From NCBI GenBank assembly GCA_037043015.1, contig CM073327.1, positions 11,576,727-11,640,726 of the forward strand: a stretch of DNA of 64,000 bases. Reading direction: 5' to 3'. This stretch comes from Bryum argenteum (Eukaryota > Streptophyta > Bryopsida > Bryales > Bryaceae). Below the pieces are notes generated by a model. The model searched no databases. It saw only the letters and a list, made by a program, of their open reading frames with translations, and had not been told where the DNA came from. Positions within the stretch are counted from its first letter, which is position 1. Each line of letters starts with the position of its first letter. Shown here in pieces: positions 50,940 to 62,606 of this stretch. The translations under genes and the position numbers were made by a program.

Positions 50940-52760
50940 TGTTCCTCACCGATTAAAAAATAATATCAAAAGATTAATCTTAACTTCCCATGTAAAACCC
51001 TTCAGGCCAATTTTGAGAAATTAGCCAATCTCATGAGACAATTTTGGCATGAATTGGCCTCATTTTTCCCAAAAGTCCCATTTTAAGGGTTAATGGGGCC
51101 AATTCATGCAATCAAAATGGGACCATTATGGTCTCCTTGGATCTTTAGGGGTTAATAGCTTGGCCTCTTCTATAAACTCGTCATTATAATCATCACTCGA
51201 TAGCACATTTGAACACGTCTCCACTTCTTCCAGTCCAAAAGTAACACATGGGGCTCCCCTGTCGGATGCCATGTATTCACTTTATCTTCCCTTACACGTT
51301 TATTGGTGTAAAACCCGTGTTCAGGTGACTCGTGTATCGTTCCAGGGATTCTGTGAAGTGACCAAGACAAGTAGTGCTAAAACAACCAAACCCACAAACG
51401 TTTTCTAGTCCCAAAATATGTTTTAGCCTTGCAGGGCAAGGGTATCCCTTTGCAAGAGGGGATGCACAAAGACTCTTTTCCTTATGTTTACCGTGGCGGA
51501 GACCTCCACATTTAGACTCTACACACACACACACACACTAAGGCACACATTACGTCCTCACAACTAATCCGTCATATCCGTCCGAATTAGAAGGTCACGC
51601 AGGCCGTCCTGGTTACCCTATCACCCTTACTACAATGACAGACTCCAAGAGCTCCGAATCCGGCTAGAAGACGTCTACACGTATTCTGGTCACGTTCTGT
51701 GTTTGATCCGTCCTCTGAGGCTACAGAGGAACCCAAGTCTGTGGCAGCTGGAGGCCGGATTGGAATCCGTCCTCACACACTATACTCCCAGACCCTCCCA
51801 GACCGTAAGTGTTTATCACAGCAGTTTCCCTCTCTCAGACACCTAGACCAGTTCAAGACACAAGGCACTCAAGAATACGCCCAACCCGACTTCAACTCCA
51901 CAGAAACGATCTAACAAAGAATCCGGATTCCTAACTCCCAACTCATAACCCAACACCGTAGATCCGACTTTCCAAGCACTCAACTGAAAAGGAGACAGGG
52001 AAATGATCACACCGAATATGCGCATAAGAAGGTTCGGGGTGAAAGCATGCTAGGGTGTCATAGTTTTGGACAAGTACTTCTACCAAAAGAGTACCAAAAG
52101 TCAAGGAACATGGTGAGCCTCTGCAAAGTGGAGTACATTGGGTACTAGTTACTAAAATTGGTATTTTGACACCTGTACAATGGGCGCTGAGTGCGACCTT
52201 TACGGCCCACTAATAATCAATGATTATATTTGGATTTTCTAAGATTGTGCACTTGATGTGTGGTGCGGAAGCACCGGTGACCACCTGTAAGGAATCTCCT
52301 GCGACCGGTGACAGCCGGTGGTCCAATAGGGAACCCTGATCTGCTGACCGGGAGGGCCGGTGTCTACCTGCATCGTCTCGCACCTTGAGCCGTTTGTTGT
52401 TTTTTGAAGTTTTTTCTTGCGCGCTCCCGCCTTGCAGTTTTTGAAAGTTATGGTGCTGATACGAGAGTGCATGCGTGTTGCGCGAGTGGTTTCGGTGTGA
52501 GTCGTGCTCTTGTTCTGTGAGTGTTTGAGCAGTCGCGTTTTTCGTGTAGATGAGGGTGCTCGAGAGTTTGTGAGTTTCTGAGTTTGTGGGTTCTACAGGA
52601 GTGAGTGAGTATTAGTGCTTTGAGTCGTTCCAAGCTTCGTTCCAAGCTTCGTTTCAAGTGTAGACTTCTGACATGCGGAGGTGAGAGTGAGCGGGTTTGA
52701 AAATCCGGTTAAAGGGAAGGCTGGAGGTGTTTAGGGTTTAGGGACCGGTGTTTGAAGCTC
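50940..52760. other. Intergenic, upstream of the 52.76 kb gene
   Basis: A (CA)n run at 51521-51538. From about 52250 GC content rises and sequence such as GACCGGTGACAGCCGGTGG may be the promoter region of the next gene. No convincing gene. Confidence 0.4.
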
Positions 52761-52761
52761 G

Positions 52762-53373
52762 ATGGCGAAGACGAAGTTCACTGATGAACACGGGAGGGTA
52801 CGTCCGGCTCTGTCGCGGTCCAAAGGTGGGGTGCCGAAGGCTGCTGCGACAAAAGCGGCCTCATCGAAGGGTGTGACGAAGCGAGGAGAGGCCCGGGCAA
52901 AAGCCAACGACGCTGCCGAGAGAGGAACTTCCTCGCAAGCTGCGGAAGAGAAGGACCATGAACAGGAGGGTTCCGATTTTGATGAGGATGACGAAGACTT
53001 AGATTTGGAGATGGTAGACGTTGAGTCTGAGCTGAAGAAATGTAGACCGCCACCATCGAAACTCTTGGTGGCCGATTGGGTGAAGGAATACGGCTTGGTT
53101 GGGACTGGTAAGAATCCCAAGAGTTGGTACAAGGGTTACAAGAAGGACGAGGAGATGATTCCCATCTTCGGCAAGCGATATGGGGACAGGGGCCGTGCAG
53201 GGTACAAGTGGCAAGATTGTGCTCACAAAGAGATCTTGGCCAGGGTTTTGGAATTGCACCCAATCATCTACATGCACGACAAGGATCACATGCCGCCCTA
53301 TTTGAAGGTGACGGGTTTTACCTACGGGTTTTACCTACATTTGCCGCGAGCCGGGCGACCAAATCGCGGATGA
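52762..53373 (+). CDS. Unrecognised basic-acidic protein with a 13-bp frameshifting duplication
   Basis: 203 residues. Basic Ala/Lys-rich N terminus (MAKTKFTDEHGRVRPALSR, RGEARAKA), an acidic patch (SDFDEDDEDLDLEMVDVE), then a more structured part with SKLLVADWVKEYGLV, SWYKGYKKDEEMIPIFGKRYG, YKWQDCAHKEILARVLELHP and DKDHMPPYLKVTGF. No domain recognised; possibly the N-terminal region of a larger TE or host protein. A 13-base exact tandem duplication (53311-53323 and 53324-53336, ACGGGTTTTACCT) changes the C-terminal frame; without it the frame would run to a different stop near 53385. Expression unknown. Confidence 0.5.
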   Translation: MAKTKFTDEHGRVRPALSRSKGGVPKAAATKAASSKGVTKRGEARAKANDAAERGTSSQAAEEKDHEQEGSDFDEDDEDLDLEMVDVESELKKCRPPPSKLLVADWVKEYGLVGTGKNPKSWYKGYKKDEEMIPIFGKRYGDRGRAGYKWQDCAHKEILARVLELHPIIYMHDKDHMPPYLKVTGFTYGFYLHLPRAGRPNRG

Positions 53374-53389
53374 TCATCCCCCAGTCTAG

Positions 53390-54960
53390 CTCCCGTTCGC
53401 CGCGCACAACATTCTTTTTTTCATTTAACCGTTTAATTTGTAGAAGAGAAGCTCAGTAGTGGCAACCAGGCTGGTGATATCTGAAATTTGTGAACAAAGT
53501 CTTTTCAAATATTCATTTGGTGATGAGAAATCGAGGTTGTAGGTTCTTGTTTCTAACAATCCCTATAGTCTAATCAACTATATTAATCAAAGTTCACCAT
53601 ATTAACTTGAGATACATTAGAGGTACTTATAAAGAAGCCTGAAGCTCGAGATTCTATCTTTTGTTTTCAAAAACAAGGTGTCCTCAAGCTCAACTAAATA
53701 TTCTAATTCTAATTGTGCGGAGAAAAGAAAACAAAAGAAACTCGGTCTCCTTCATTTATTGGCAAAAATGAGTTTTGAGGATTTGAGCCAATGTGGAGAG
53801 AATGAAGGGAAGAATAGGTGAGGAAAAGGTGGGAGAAGCCCTAATTAAGGTACATTAAAAGAATAATAGGTATGGGTAAATTACCCCATTTCTATTTGTT
53901 CTCACATGATTTATAAGTAGGTTTAAATATAATGGTTTGATGCACTTTCATAACCTCCATCATCACTTGAGGTTAAGTTTCAAGCTCAAAACTAAATGTT
54001 TTGGTGACATACCATGACCTCAAATAAAATCAAAATATTTATACATTTGATTGAATTAAATTTCCACGGGATTTTAAATGTTTTACTTTCTAGAACTCTA
54101 AGTTATATATTGTAATTTTACTTGGAATTAATATTATAAGATGCTTAGAATTACTCATCATTAACTTAATGTTTAGTATTTCATAGGCTTCAATACATTT
54201 TTGATTTGGTTAACCCCTATGTAATAATAATACCTTTTTCAAGAGCTCAAAGTATCAAAAATGCAAAATTATAGCATGCAACTTATTAAGGTCATATAGT
54301 TATACGTTTTGCCTATGCAAAGGTGGTTGTACACATTTAAGGTGATGCATACATCTTCTTGTATGGCATCTTGAATCATGTCGTTCATTATATCTTGTAC
54401 CAGAAGCTGACAGAAGTTCTAAGAGGAAAAATGGGGCCCTCCTCGCAGTCTTAAAAATGGAAGGGAAGTCTAGCAAAGTTTGACGGCATACTCATCGGAC
54501 TCAAGAAGGGATACTCATCCCTCCAATGAACATCGAATATATTGGCACTGGTCAAATTGGTTGTGCACTTGTGCGTTATCGATATGGCATACATCCGTCA
54601 GGTCATGTGGTCCACCCCATAGATACTTGGTGAGTAGATAAGTAAACATATAATTCATGTTCTGACAGAACTTCAACTAATCAATCGGCCTTTTTCCATT
54701 TACATATTGTCATCTCGTGCACACTTAGCGTTCAGACGACACACTTACAGGATAGGGGAAAAATCATGTATCCACAGTTCGGCTCTAAGAGGCCACTGTA
54801 GAAAAATTTACCAGCAAGAAACTGCACTCGGAACGCCACTTACATACACTAACCCATTTATGGTGCATAGTACAGCTTCTTCGATTGTATATTTTTCAAA
54901 AGAATGATGCATCAGAAACTGATGCCCGCTAATCTACCACACCCGCAGCCCTTCAAAATC
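53390..54960. other. AT-rich intergenic
   Basis: No gene supported. 54690-54830 carries the shared 3' flank of the secreted-protein family (TTGTCATCTCGTGCA, AGGGGAAAAATCATGTATCCACAGTT, GAGGCCACTGTAGAAAAA). Confidence 0.45.
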
Positions 54961-54962
54961 AT

Positions 54963-55499
54963 CTAGGCTGGAAGCCCATTCACGATTGTTGTGATCGTAC
55001 GGCCAGTTGCAGTCGTCAGGGCCACCGTGTCCACGCCGTTCACCGTAGACTGCACCACACCCACCGCCACGGTCACCAGCTGAGTCACAGAGTTCACCAG
55101 CGTCACTACTTGCGCAAGGTCCACAGGCACCACTGTCTCCTTGCCGTTGATCGACAATGTGAGCCGGATCAGCCTGTCCGCCTTCACGGCCACCGGAATG
55201 GGCGTCGTCAGCTTGTTCGTCACACCCGCAACCACGTCCAAAGGCACCGTCCCACCCAATCCGTTTCGCACGGCCATGACAACCGGAGTGGTCACACTCG
55301 TAAGGTCGATCGTGAACTGAAGATTGAGGATGGCTCCGCTCGGACCCAGGGCTGCCGCCAGCAAGTTTGTCAAAGCAGTTGTAGCCGGATTGAGGTCCAA
55401 CTTGGACGTCTCCACAAGCTCACGCCCTGCATTGGCCGAGACGCAGAAGCTGGCCACCAGGAGGCCCAGAAGCATTAAATTCCGCGATGCGGATGCCAT
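54963..55499 (-). CDS. Small secreted Cys-free protein, paralogue C (divergent)
   Basis: 178 residues from the ATG at 55499 (MASASRNLMLLGLLVASFC signal). Same architecture as A and B, but clearly diverged: LNPATTALTNLLAAALGPSG, VDVVAGVTNKLTTPIP-type changes, INGKETVVPVDLAQVV, and a C terminus of TIVNGLPA. No Cys, Trp, Tyr or His in the mature chain. Conservation of the key motifs despite this divergence supports a selected protein rather than a passive duplicate. One exon. Confidence 0.85.
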   Translation of the reverse strand: MASASRNLMLLGLLVASFCVSANAGRELVETSKLDLNPATTALTNLLAAALGPSGAILNLQFTIDLTSVTTPVVMAVRNGLGGTVPLDVVAGVTNKLTTPIPVAVKADRLIRLTLSINGKETVVPVDLAQVVTLVNSVTQLVTVAVGVVQSTVNGVDTVALTTATGRTITTIVNGLPA

Positions 55500-55605
55500 T
55501 GCTCTTGCTCGACGGTTACTTGGTGGGGCTCTGCAACTGGAGACTCGAAGGCAACTGAGAAAGCGATGGAGCGAATGATTGATGATTGCATGACAAGATG
55601 ACCCC

Positions 55606-55613
55606 ATTATATA
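55606..55613 (-). promoter_or_regulatory. TATA box of paralogue C
   Basis: Minus-strand TATATAAT in a TTGTATATAATGGGG context, 107 bases upstream of the ATG, a one-base variant of the other copies. Confidence 0.75.
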
Positions 55614-55619
55614 CAATTT

Positions 55620-56830
55620 GAAGTCTGTGACTGAGGGCCGGGATCGACGACGATCCGTGGATGTCGGTAGATGAAGAGTTGGCGTGAGGAACTTAAGGAC
55701 CTCATGGGTCGCATGTCTGTTGGAAGGATCCAGTGCGTTTCCACATGGCTATCTGGGCGCATACATCGGGCGCGGTTCAGGACTTTAGGCATAGTGCGAT
55801 TCGAGCTTCTCGTGGCGCTGTGGCTGCAGCTAATAGATCTTAAATGGCGCGTTTTATCCAAATCCTAGTCTTGCAACAATCGATGTACAGTATCAACAGC
55901 TGAAAAACGCACCTGTACGATAGCAGAAAGCTTGCCTGATGAAACAACACTTTCAAGATTTATGACTCGGGCTCGGATGTCGACGCATTTGGCATCATCG
56001 ACAGATTAAGCTACCGGCATGCCTTCACTTTGATTTCTTCTTTGCTGCAAAGGACATGCGAGAAGATTCGTTCTAGTAAATTGGAATATTCAGGGTCTCA
56101 TAGAAGCTTCATGCGAGCCGATTAAATGACATTCGTGCTCTGCTTTTTTGGTTCAATCAATGCGTTATCAATCAAACTGTACATCTGTTCCGAAGCGAAG
56201 GAACATTGCTGTCTGGAGAACGAACTGCTTTTATTGTACACTCTGCTTTTGAAATGTATGCTCTGCATTGGCAAGGCTGTTCTAAAGTAAGCAAAGAGCA
56301 CTCATAGCGTGAGCAGTCCCGCATTCGAATGATGCATGTCCTAGGCTTACGAGAATATATATACTAGATTTCATTCAACAGGAATGTCCTTTCCAGGAAC
56401 TCAGAGGGAAATAAATACCACGGACCGGGCGTTTCATTCATTTCAGGATGGCGGCCATCGGAGGTAATATGATATTTTATCTTCGTCGTACTCCGTCCCC
56501 GGTGGTCGGAACTCGCCCGCCACGTTGATTCCCTCCGTCGTGCTCCGTCCTCCTGCGTCGGACCGCACCCGGCACGTTGATTCCTTCCAGCGAGCGTATG
56601 GTTAATTTCGTTCAAATGGCTACAGTCCCCATGCCGTTTTGACACACTGCTATTATTTCATTTTTTACTTTTGAGGTGAATTGAGCATTTCACACCACAT
56701 ATATGAGGTGAATTGAGCACTTCACACCTTTCCAACTCTTGTAATAAATGCCATCAATTTAGACATGAGGTTGACATCTTCTTACTTAAGACATTTCTCA
56801 AGTTCTTTGATGTTCAATCCTTAATAGCGA
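55620..56830. other. Upstream flank of paralogue C, duplicated
   Basis: No gene. 56190-56340 matches 60800-60960 (ACATTGCTG-CTGGAGAA, GCGTGAGCAGTCCCG), and 56470-56590 matches 61040-61165 (ATTTTATCT-GTCGTACTCC, TCGGAACTCGCCCG-CACGT). Both flanks were therefore duplicated with the gene. Confidence 0.6.
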
Positions 56831-56849
56831 AGATGTGCTACTTTTGAGC

Positions 56850-56852
56850 GCG

Positions 56853-56912
<60 letters not shown>
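56850..56912. repeat. (CA)n/(TA)n microsatellite
   Basis: A short CA run followed by about 25 TA units. Confidence 0.9.
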
Positions 56913-56916
<4 letters not shown>

Positions 56917-56919
56917 CAA

Positions 56920-59686
56920 GTGATAATTGATTGATAAAAAAACCAAAAAAAAAATAGTAAAAAAAATGTAAAAGAAATGAAAATTAAAAAATTATAAATA
57001 TATAAATAAAAAGACAATTTCAATGTAAAACATTATAAAATGCATTGAATTAAAATAATGATATTAATACTTGTCATAATACCCACCAAGATATCACTCT
57101 CTCAATTTACTAAATTTTAATCGCCTAAGAATAAGAGTGCCATTTTTTTGGAGTTGAGGTTTGTGGGTCTTCTTTGTGCACGTAACATATGTGACATAAT
57201 CACATAAAGTGGTAATTACAGAAAGTGTAGAAGATGGTATGTTGGGAAATTAGGGTGTTGTACTTATTTTGAAGTGAAAGTCAAATCCTTCCTCGGCACA
57301 AGAATCCATCGCAAGTTTTGAATTGATTGTGCCTAGAATTAGAACTCACTTGAAAGGATATTTAGCACCGGTGCATTAAAAATAATGTTTAATGTAGCAA
57401 AACTATATGATTAGTGTTTAAATTATAACATTTTACTCTTGATGACTTTTTTTACCGAGCAAACAACTAACTGTTGTACTTCAAGGAGGACTCACTTGAG
57501 AACATAGCAAGTGAATTCATTGATCAAAGGCAAAAAGTTATGAAGGTTAGACATCATTTAGTGCATACACCACTAGATAATTGTCGTTACTAGAGATGTC
57601 AGTGTACGATGTGTACAGAAACTGCTCACGTCACTTACTGATTGTCTCAGTGTCATTGGCCATGGACGAACGCCCAAGTAATGTCGTAAGCCTGATGACT
57701 ACAGCTATCATGGCAAATTAGCCCTCCAAAAGGCTCCAGGCAAGCGAAATTCTGAGGGTACAACATATGCTGTTGAGTGATTACCCTATTCACGTCTGCC
57801 GAGATCGGCAATGTCTTGTGCTCAATTCGACATTGATCACCAACACCGTGTCGTGCATGGAATTCAAACTTGACGTTGTACTCGATTTATGAAAGTTTAT
57901 GCCCAACTTGCTTCATGTCACCGAAAAATGCGAGAGAGTACGATATCAGGAGTTGCGCTACTATTGTCCTGTGACTTCTCGTTGTTTATGATAATTATGT
58001 TGTCCAAAGTATGCATGTCATCGCATGGAGCTGGATCGATGTATGTTAGCACTGCAAGAAAGATGACTAAGTTGCAATGAAGGGACGGTGGTGGATTCTT
58101 GAGTACACAGTGAGGTGGGATTCATGAGATTTCCTAAACATATTATTCTCAGGCTGATGAAAGTACGCAGCTGTATGGCCTACAGTCACTACACAGAAGC
58201 GCCGCGAATCTTGCTGATCTTGATTCAGTCTCGCTTCTCACGAATTTGTAGAATGCCACAGGTAATCTGCAAGTACCGTAAATCTAATCGGAATTAACTC
58301 CACATCCGTCCGTGAAAACGCCGCTCGCACTTCGGATATTTCGCCTGTCGTGAGTCATATTGCTAGGCACCAAGCAAACAATAAGCAACAAACTCCAAAC
58401 ACATGCAAGAGTAGGTGTGGATTGCGGTGACGTCTAGCCATTGTCGACCAAACACAGATGGACGCACGCAAATCCCTTCAGTTGATCGTATCTTCACTGC
58501 CAACAATACGATTGTGCTCACACCGCGATTAATCCGTCATAAATCTGAATAATGTCAATTTCACTGAATAGGTCAGGGCATACTTTATACAGTAACAGCT
58601 ACAACAGGCCTCACTCTGCACCATCGGTAGCTTTCATCCAGATTATAACAACCAGCAGCGGTGCGTCTTTGCAGCGACCGCCACAAACAATTGGCGTTAC
58701 TCCACATGCAGAAAAAACATACCCATCATAACATTCAAGAGCATCAGATATTCACAGCCAGGCTGCCAGGGTCATCTTATCACAGGTGTTCCCGAGACAT
58801 GGAACCTGGTTCAAACAACACGCACATTGTAGTCGCTACTTGGTATGTGGAGATACAAGGAGAAAGCATCCGTAGAACATAGTCGCATTAAGTGGTTTCC
58901 AAATGCAGGACATAACCCTAATTGAATGATTTTGCCGTCTAGCGCGTCGATTCTATCTCCTGAGAACTCATTGCAATTTTTGAATTGCTCGTGACTCCAA
59001 TGTGTAGTCACTTCAAAGGATATCCAGCACCGGTACTCACTAGGGCTGACGATGTGTACAGAAACTGCTCATTTCAGTAGATGATTGTTTCAGCAGCTGC
59101 GACCATGGTGGGACGCCCAAAGTAATCTCGTAAGCCTGATGACTACAGCTATGGCGGATTAGCCCTTCAGGAGGCTCCGAGCGGAATTCTGATTGTACTA
59201 TACTACAATATATGCGGATGAGTGACGAACTCCCCTTTCCACGTCTGCCGCGATCGGATATGACCCGGAGTCGCCAAAATTTTCACGTCGACCTTGTTTA
59301 CCATCACCATCTCTTCCATGACATTTATATCCAGATGAATCCAACGTGCAAGCCATATCTATGAACTTTCCACAACATTGATGAAATTGGGGTTGAAGCA
59401 ACATATCAACCCCTTAATATTTATTGATCGTCATCTCGAGTGAATCTATTCGAACCATGGACAATACCGTACAGGGAAAAAAATTAAATACCCACAGTCT
59501 TGCTCTCAAAGGCCACTGTGGAAAAAATCAATAAAGACTGGTGACACTACTTACATACTCAACTCCATGATACTACCTCCATGAATTTGCAAGCCGTAAA
59601 ATGATGAACCCAAAAACTGGTGTCCAGCAGAATGATAGCTTAGCCATCACAACCGCACCCCTTGGAAACATTCAGGCTGGAATGGT
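56920..59686. other. Intergenic with repeated downstream flanks
   Basis: No gene seen. TGTACAGAAACTGCTCA blocks begin at 57610 and 59052 (compare 45484), each followed by GACGAACGCCC or GGACGCCC and CCTGATGACTACAGCTAT. 58490-58900 matches 41440-41850. 59475-59570 is the immediate 3' flank of paralogue D. Two downstream-flank copies with only one gene suggest that a paralogue was lost here. Confidence 0.5.
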
Positions 59687-60211
59687 CTACGTCTGGATTG
59701 TTGAAAACACAGCGCCTGCCGCATTCGTCAGCGCCACCGTGTTCACGCCGTTCGCCGCACTCTCTACCGCACGCACCAGAACCGCCACCAGCTGAGTCAC
59801 AGTGTTCACGGCAGTCACCACTTGCGAAAGGTCCACAGGCACCACCGTCTGCTGCCCACCAATCGTCACTGTGATCCGCACCAACCTGTCCACCCCCACA
59901 GCCACCGGAATGGCCGCCGTCAGCGTGTTCGTTACACCCTGAGCTACGGTCAAAGGCACGGTCCCACCCAATCCGTTCTGAACAGCCATGACGAGCGGAC
60001 TGGTGACACTGGTCAGGTCAATTGTGAATTGGAGGTTGAGAATTGCCCCGCTCGAACCCAGGAGTGAATTCAACAAGCCCGTCACCGTAGTCGTCAGCGG
60101 CTGGAGATCCAGCTTGGACGTCTCCGCAAGCTCGCGGCCAGCGTTGGCCGAGACGCAGAAGCTGGCCACCAGGAGGCCGAGAAGCACCAAAGTCCGCGAT
60201 GTGGAGGCCAT
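59687..60211 (-). CDS. Small secreted Cys-free protein, paralogue D
   Basis: 174 residues from the second of two adjacent ATGs (60214 and 60211). The second aligns with the MASTSRTLVLLGLL start of the paralogues; the extra ATG adds one Met at most. Nearly identical to A and B. A changed codon gives a stop directly after STIQT, removing the final residues (ATIPA or PIPA) present in the others. One exon, TATA box 112 bases upstream. Confidence 0.85.
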   Translation of the reverse strand: MASTSRTLVLLGLLVASFCVSANAGRELAETSKLDLQPLTTTVTGLLNSLLGSSGAILNLQFTIDLTSVTSPLVMAVQNGLGGTVPLTVAQGVTNTLTAAIPVAVGVDRLVRITVTIGGQQTVVPVDLSQVVTAVNTVTQLVAVLVRAVESAANGVNTVALTNAAGAVFSTIQT

Positions 60212-60322
60212 CATGGCTCTTGCTCGACGGTTTGTCTGGTGGGGGCTGTGCAGCTGGAGACTCGAAGGCAACTGGGGATGTGATGGAGCAAATGACTGAG
60301 GAGTGCAGGCCAGGGTGACCCC

Positions 60323-60330
60323 CTTATATA
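60323..60330 (-). promoter_or_regulatory. TATA box of paralogue D
   Basis: Minus-strand TATATAAG in the CTGTATATAAGGGGG context shared with A and B. Confidence 0.8.
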
Positions 60331-60339
60331 CAGTTTGGG

Positions 60340-61405
60340 TTTCTTAGAGTCAGGGACGTGATCGACGACGATCCGTGAATGTGGTTGATTTAGAGTTGGC
60401 GTGAGGAAGTTCAGGATTTGTGTGCCTCATGGATCGCATGTCTGTTTGGAAGGATTTGACAACTGGTGCGTTCCAGATGGCTATCTGGGCGTGTCCACCG
60501 CGGCTGGGATGATCCAGGAAGAGTGTGCTCAAGTCGAACTCCACATGCTGTCTGGCCTCACCCAGCACGTTGATTCCCTCCAGCGAGAGAATGGCCAATT
60601 CCGTGACCATGGCCACACCCCGCTTGCCATTCCGCTTGCCATTTTGATACACCCGGACTGCTATATTTGTTTGCATTATCCTATTTTTGTGGCATGTGTG
60701 GTATTATCTTCCATTGTGGGTTGTCGACTACATCTTTCATTGTTTTCGGACCACTTACAGCATGAATCCGTTCAATGTATTAGCAATGAAAGCATACATC
60801 GTTCCGAAGCAAAGGGACATTGCTGCCTGGAGAATTAACTTGTTCTTCAATCTGCTCTTAGAATGTAATTGTGCTCTGCATTAGCATGATTGTTTCAAAG
60901 AAAAATGAAAAGTAGAGCGTGAGCAGTCCCGAAGTCGAACGATGTCCTAGACTTACTGAATTGCACAGGAATTTCCTCTATAGAAATTGAGCCGGAAATA
61001 AACACCACGGCCGGGCGATTCATTTGATTATGGACGTCAGCCACCGGCAGTAGTATAGTATTTTATCTCGGTCGTACTCCTTCCGCCGTCGTCGGAACTC
61101 GCCCGGCACGTCGATTCCTTCTGCCGTGCTCCGAGCCTCACCGGGCACGTTGATTCCTTCCATCCATCTCACTTGTGTCTATTTAGTTTTGTTCAAATGC
61201 CAATAGTTCACATTCCAATTGAACATGTGCACCAATATTGTTATTTTCATATTTGATTTATTTATAGTTTGGATAATCAGGTAGATATGTGTTAGTTACC
61301 AATTGATCATATTTTTGTTTGGAAATTAGACTAGATGTCCTATTTCCCCACATGAGAAGTACTTGTAGAGTAGTAAGAATTCACCAACAATTAGAGTATA
61401 TGAGG
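60340..61405. other. Upstream flank of paralogue D
   Basis: No gene. Shared upstream blocks at 60550-60600, 60800-60960 and 61040-61165 (see the paralogue C flank), then AT-rich sequence to the MITE. Confidence 0.5.
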
Positions 61406-61411
61406 AAGTCG

Positions 61412-61769
61412 TAACCCTTTATTGCCCTTGGGGTCTGAAATGGGCAGCCCAAAATTGGATCACAACATCTTTTGGACTTGGGCATTATGAATAGTGCTTT
61501 TTTTGAACTTGGGCGTCATGAATGAACCAATCAATGATGAGCTTGCAACCTCCTACAAGTTTATGTACAACCCCTACCTACCTACCACAATCCTTTCAAA
61601 GCATAAAATCATACATACAAATTGTGATAATTTCACATTTTGAATGCATCACAAGAAGGTGACCAGTTTGACATCAAAATATAAGTGAAAAGTTGAGTAC
61701 AGTGAGAGCTACGGAGGAGATTCCGTTGGAATCAAGCCCCTCGGGCTTGCTTGGGCATTTAAGGGTTAA
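61412..61769. mobile_element. MITE with TTAACCCTTAAACGCCC-type ends, copy 1
   Basis: About 358 bases, collinear with copy 2 at 63395. The left end is degraded (TAACCCTTTATTGCCCTTGG), the right end is TTGGGCATTTAAGGGTTAA. The shared interior includes ATCACAACATCTTTTGGACT and CAATCAATGATGAGCTTGC. Confidence 0.75.
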
Positions 61770-62333
61770 ATAACGAGATGTCAATTTGATGCCATAATTG
61801 AGGACACTTGTTACAAGAGTTGATAAGGTTTGAAGTGCTAAAACCACCTTGTATATGTGGGTTGCTACACTTGGATAATGGGTAGACACAGATGACACGA
61901 TGTTGGTAATGACTTGACGCAAACGACATAGAGCTCTTCCCTCATTTTAGATACTTTTTGTGTACCTAGCCACCTACTTATAAATTGTTGTTATTATGGT
62001 CGTCAATGTCTTGTCATTTTCTACTAGTAGTCTAGTACTACCTAGAGAATAATCTACTTTTGGTTTATTTTGTTTAACAAAGAAGGGAGAGGGGAGAAGA
62101 GAGGAGATGTACTTAGACAGAATAGAAGAACAAAATAGATGAGTAAGGGACTCTTTGCACATTAGGGAATTTCTATTTTGAAGTTTGATTATCTAAAGTG
62201 TAACTAAAGTTGGGTTGTCTTAGTTTAAATGAATAAGAGACAACTTGTCAAAAACATTTGTCAAAAACATTTCTTAGCTCAAATAGTAGCCTTGGAATGG
62301 TGAAAACTGAAAATTGCCAAACATTTTACAAAG

Positions 62334-62606
62334 AACCCCAATTCCGTTAAAATGGCATTATTCGGACGGTAAAATGGCACACCTCAACTTTCTGAACTGT
62401 AGTTCAAAATTTCAAAAACCATGTGCTATAACAGAATTTTAAGGTGATATTAGGGAAAATGAGTGACAACATTTGTATATAAAGAAGTGATATTACAAAA
62501 AAATTGTGATATTACAGAATATACCATTTTATATGAGCTCAAATGTAAGATCTAGTGTGACAAAATGGCACATGGCATAGTGCCATTTTAACGGAATTGG
62601 GGTTAA
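62334..62606. mobile_element. MITE with perfect 24-bp terminal inverted repeats
   Basis: 273 bases. The left end starts AACCCCAATTCCGTTAAAAT and continues four bases to GGCA; the right end is its exact inverse. AAAG flanks both sides and may be the target duplication. No coding capacity; the interior is rich in GTGATATTA words. The same family is seen at 43916 and 43411. Confidence 0.8.
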
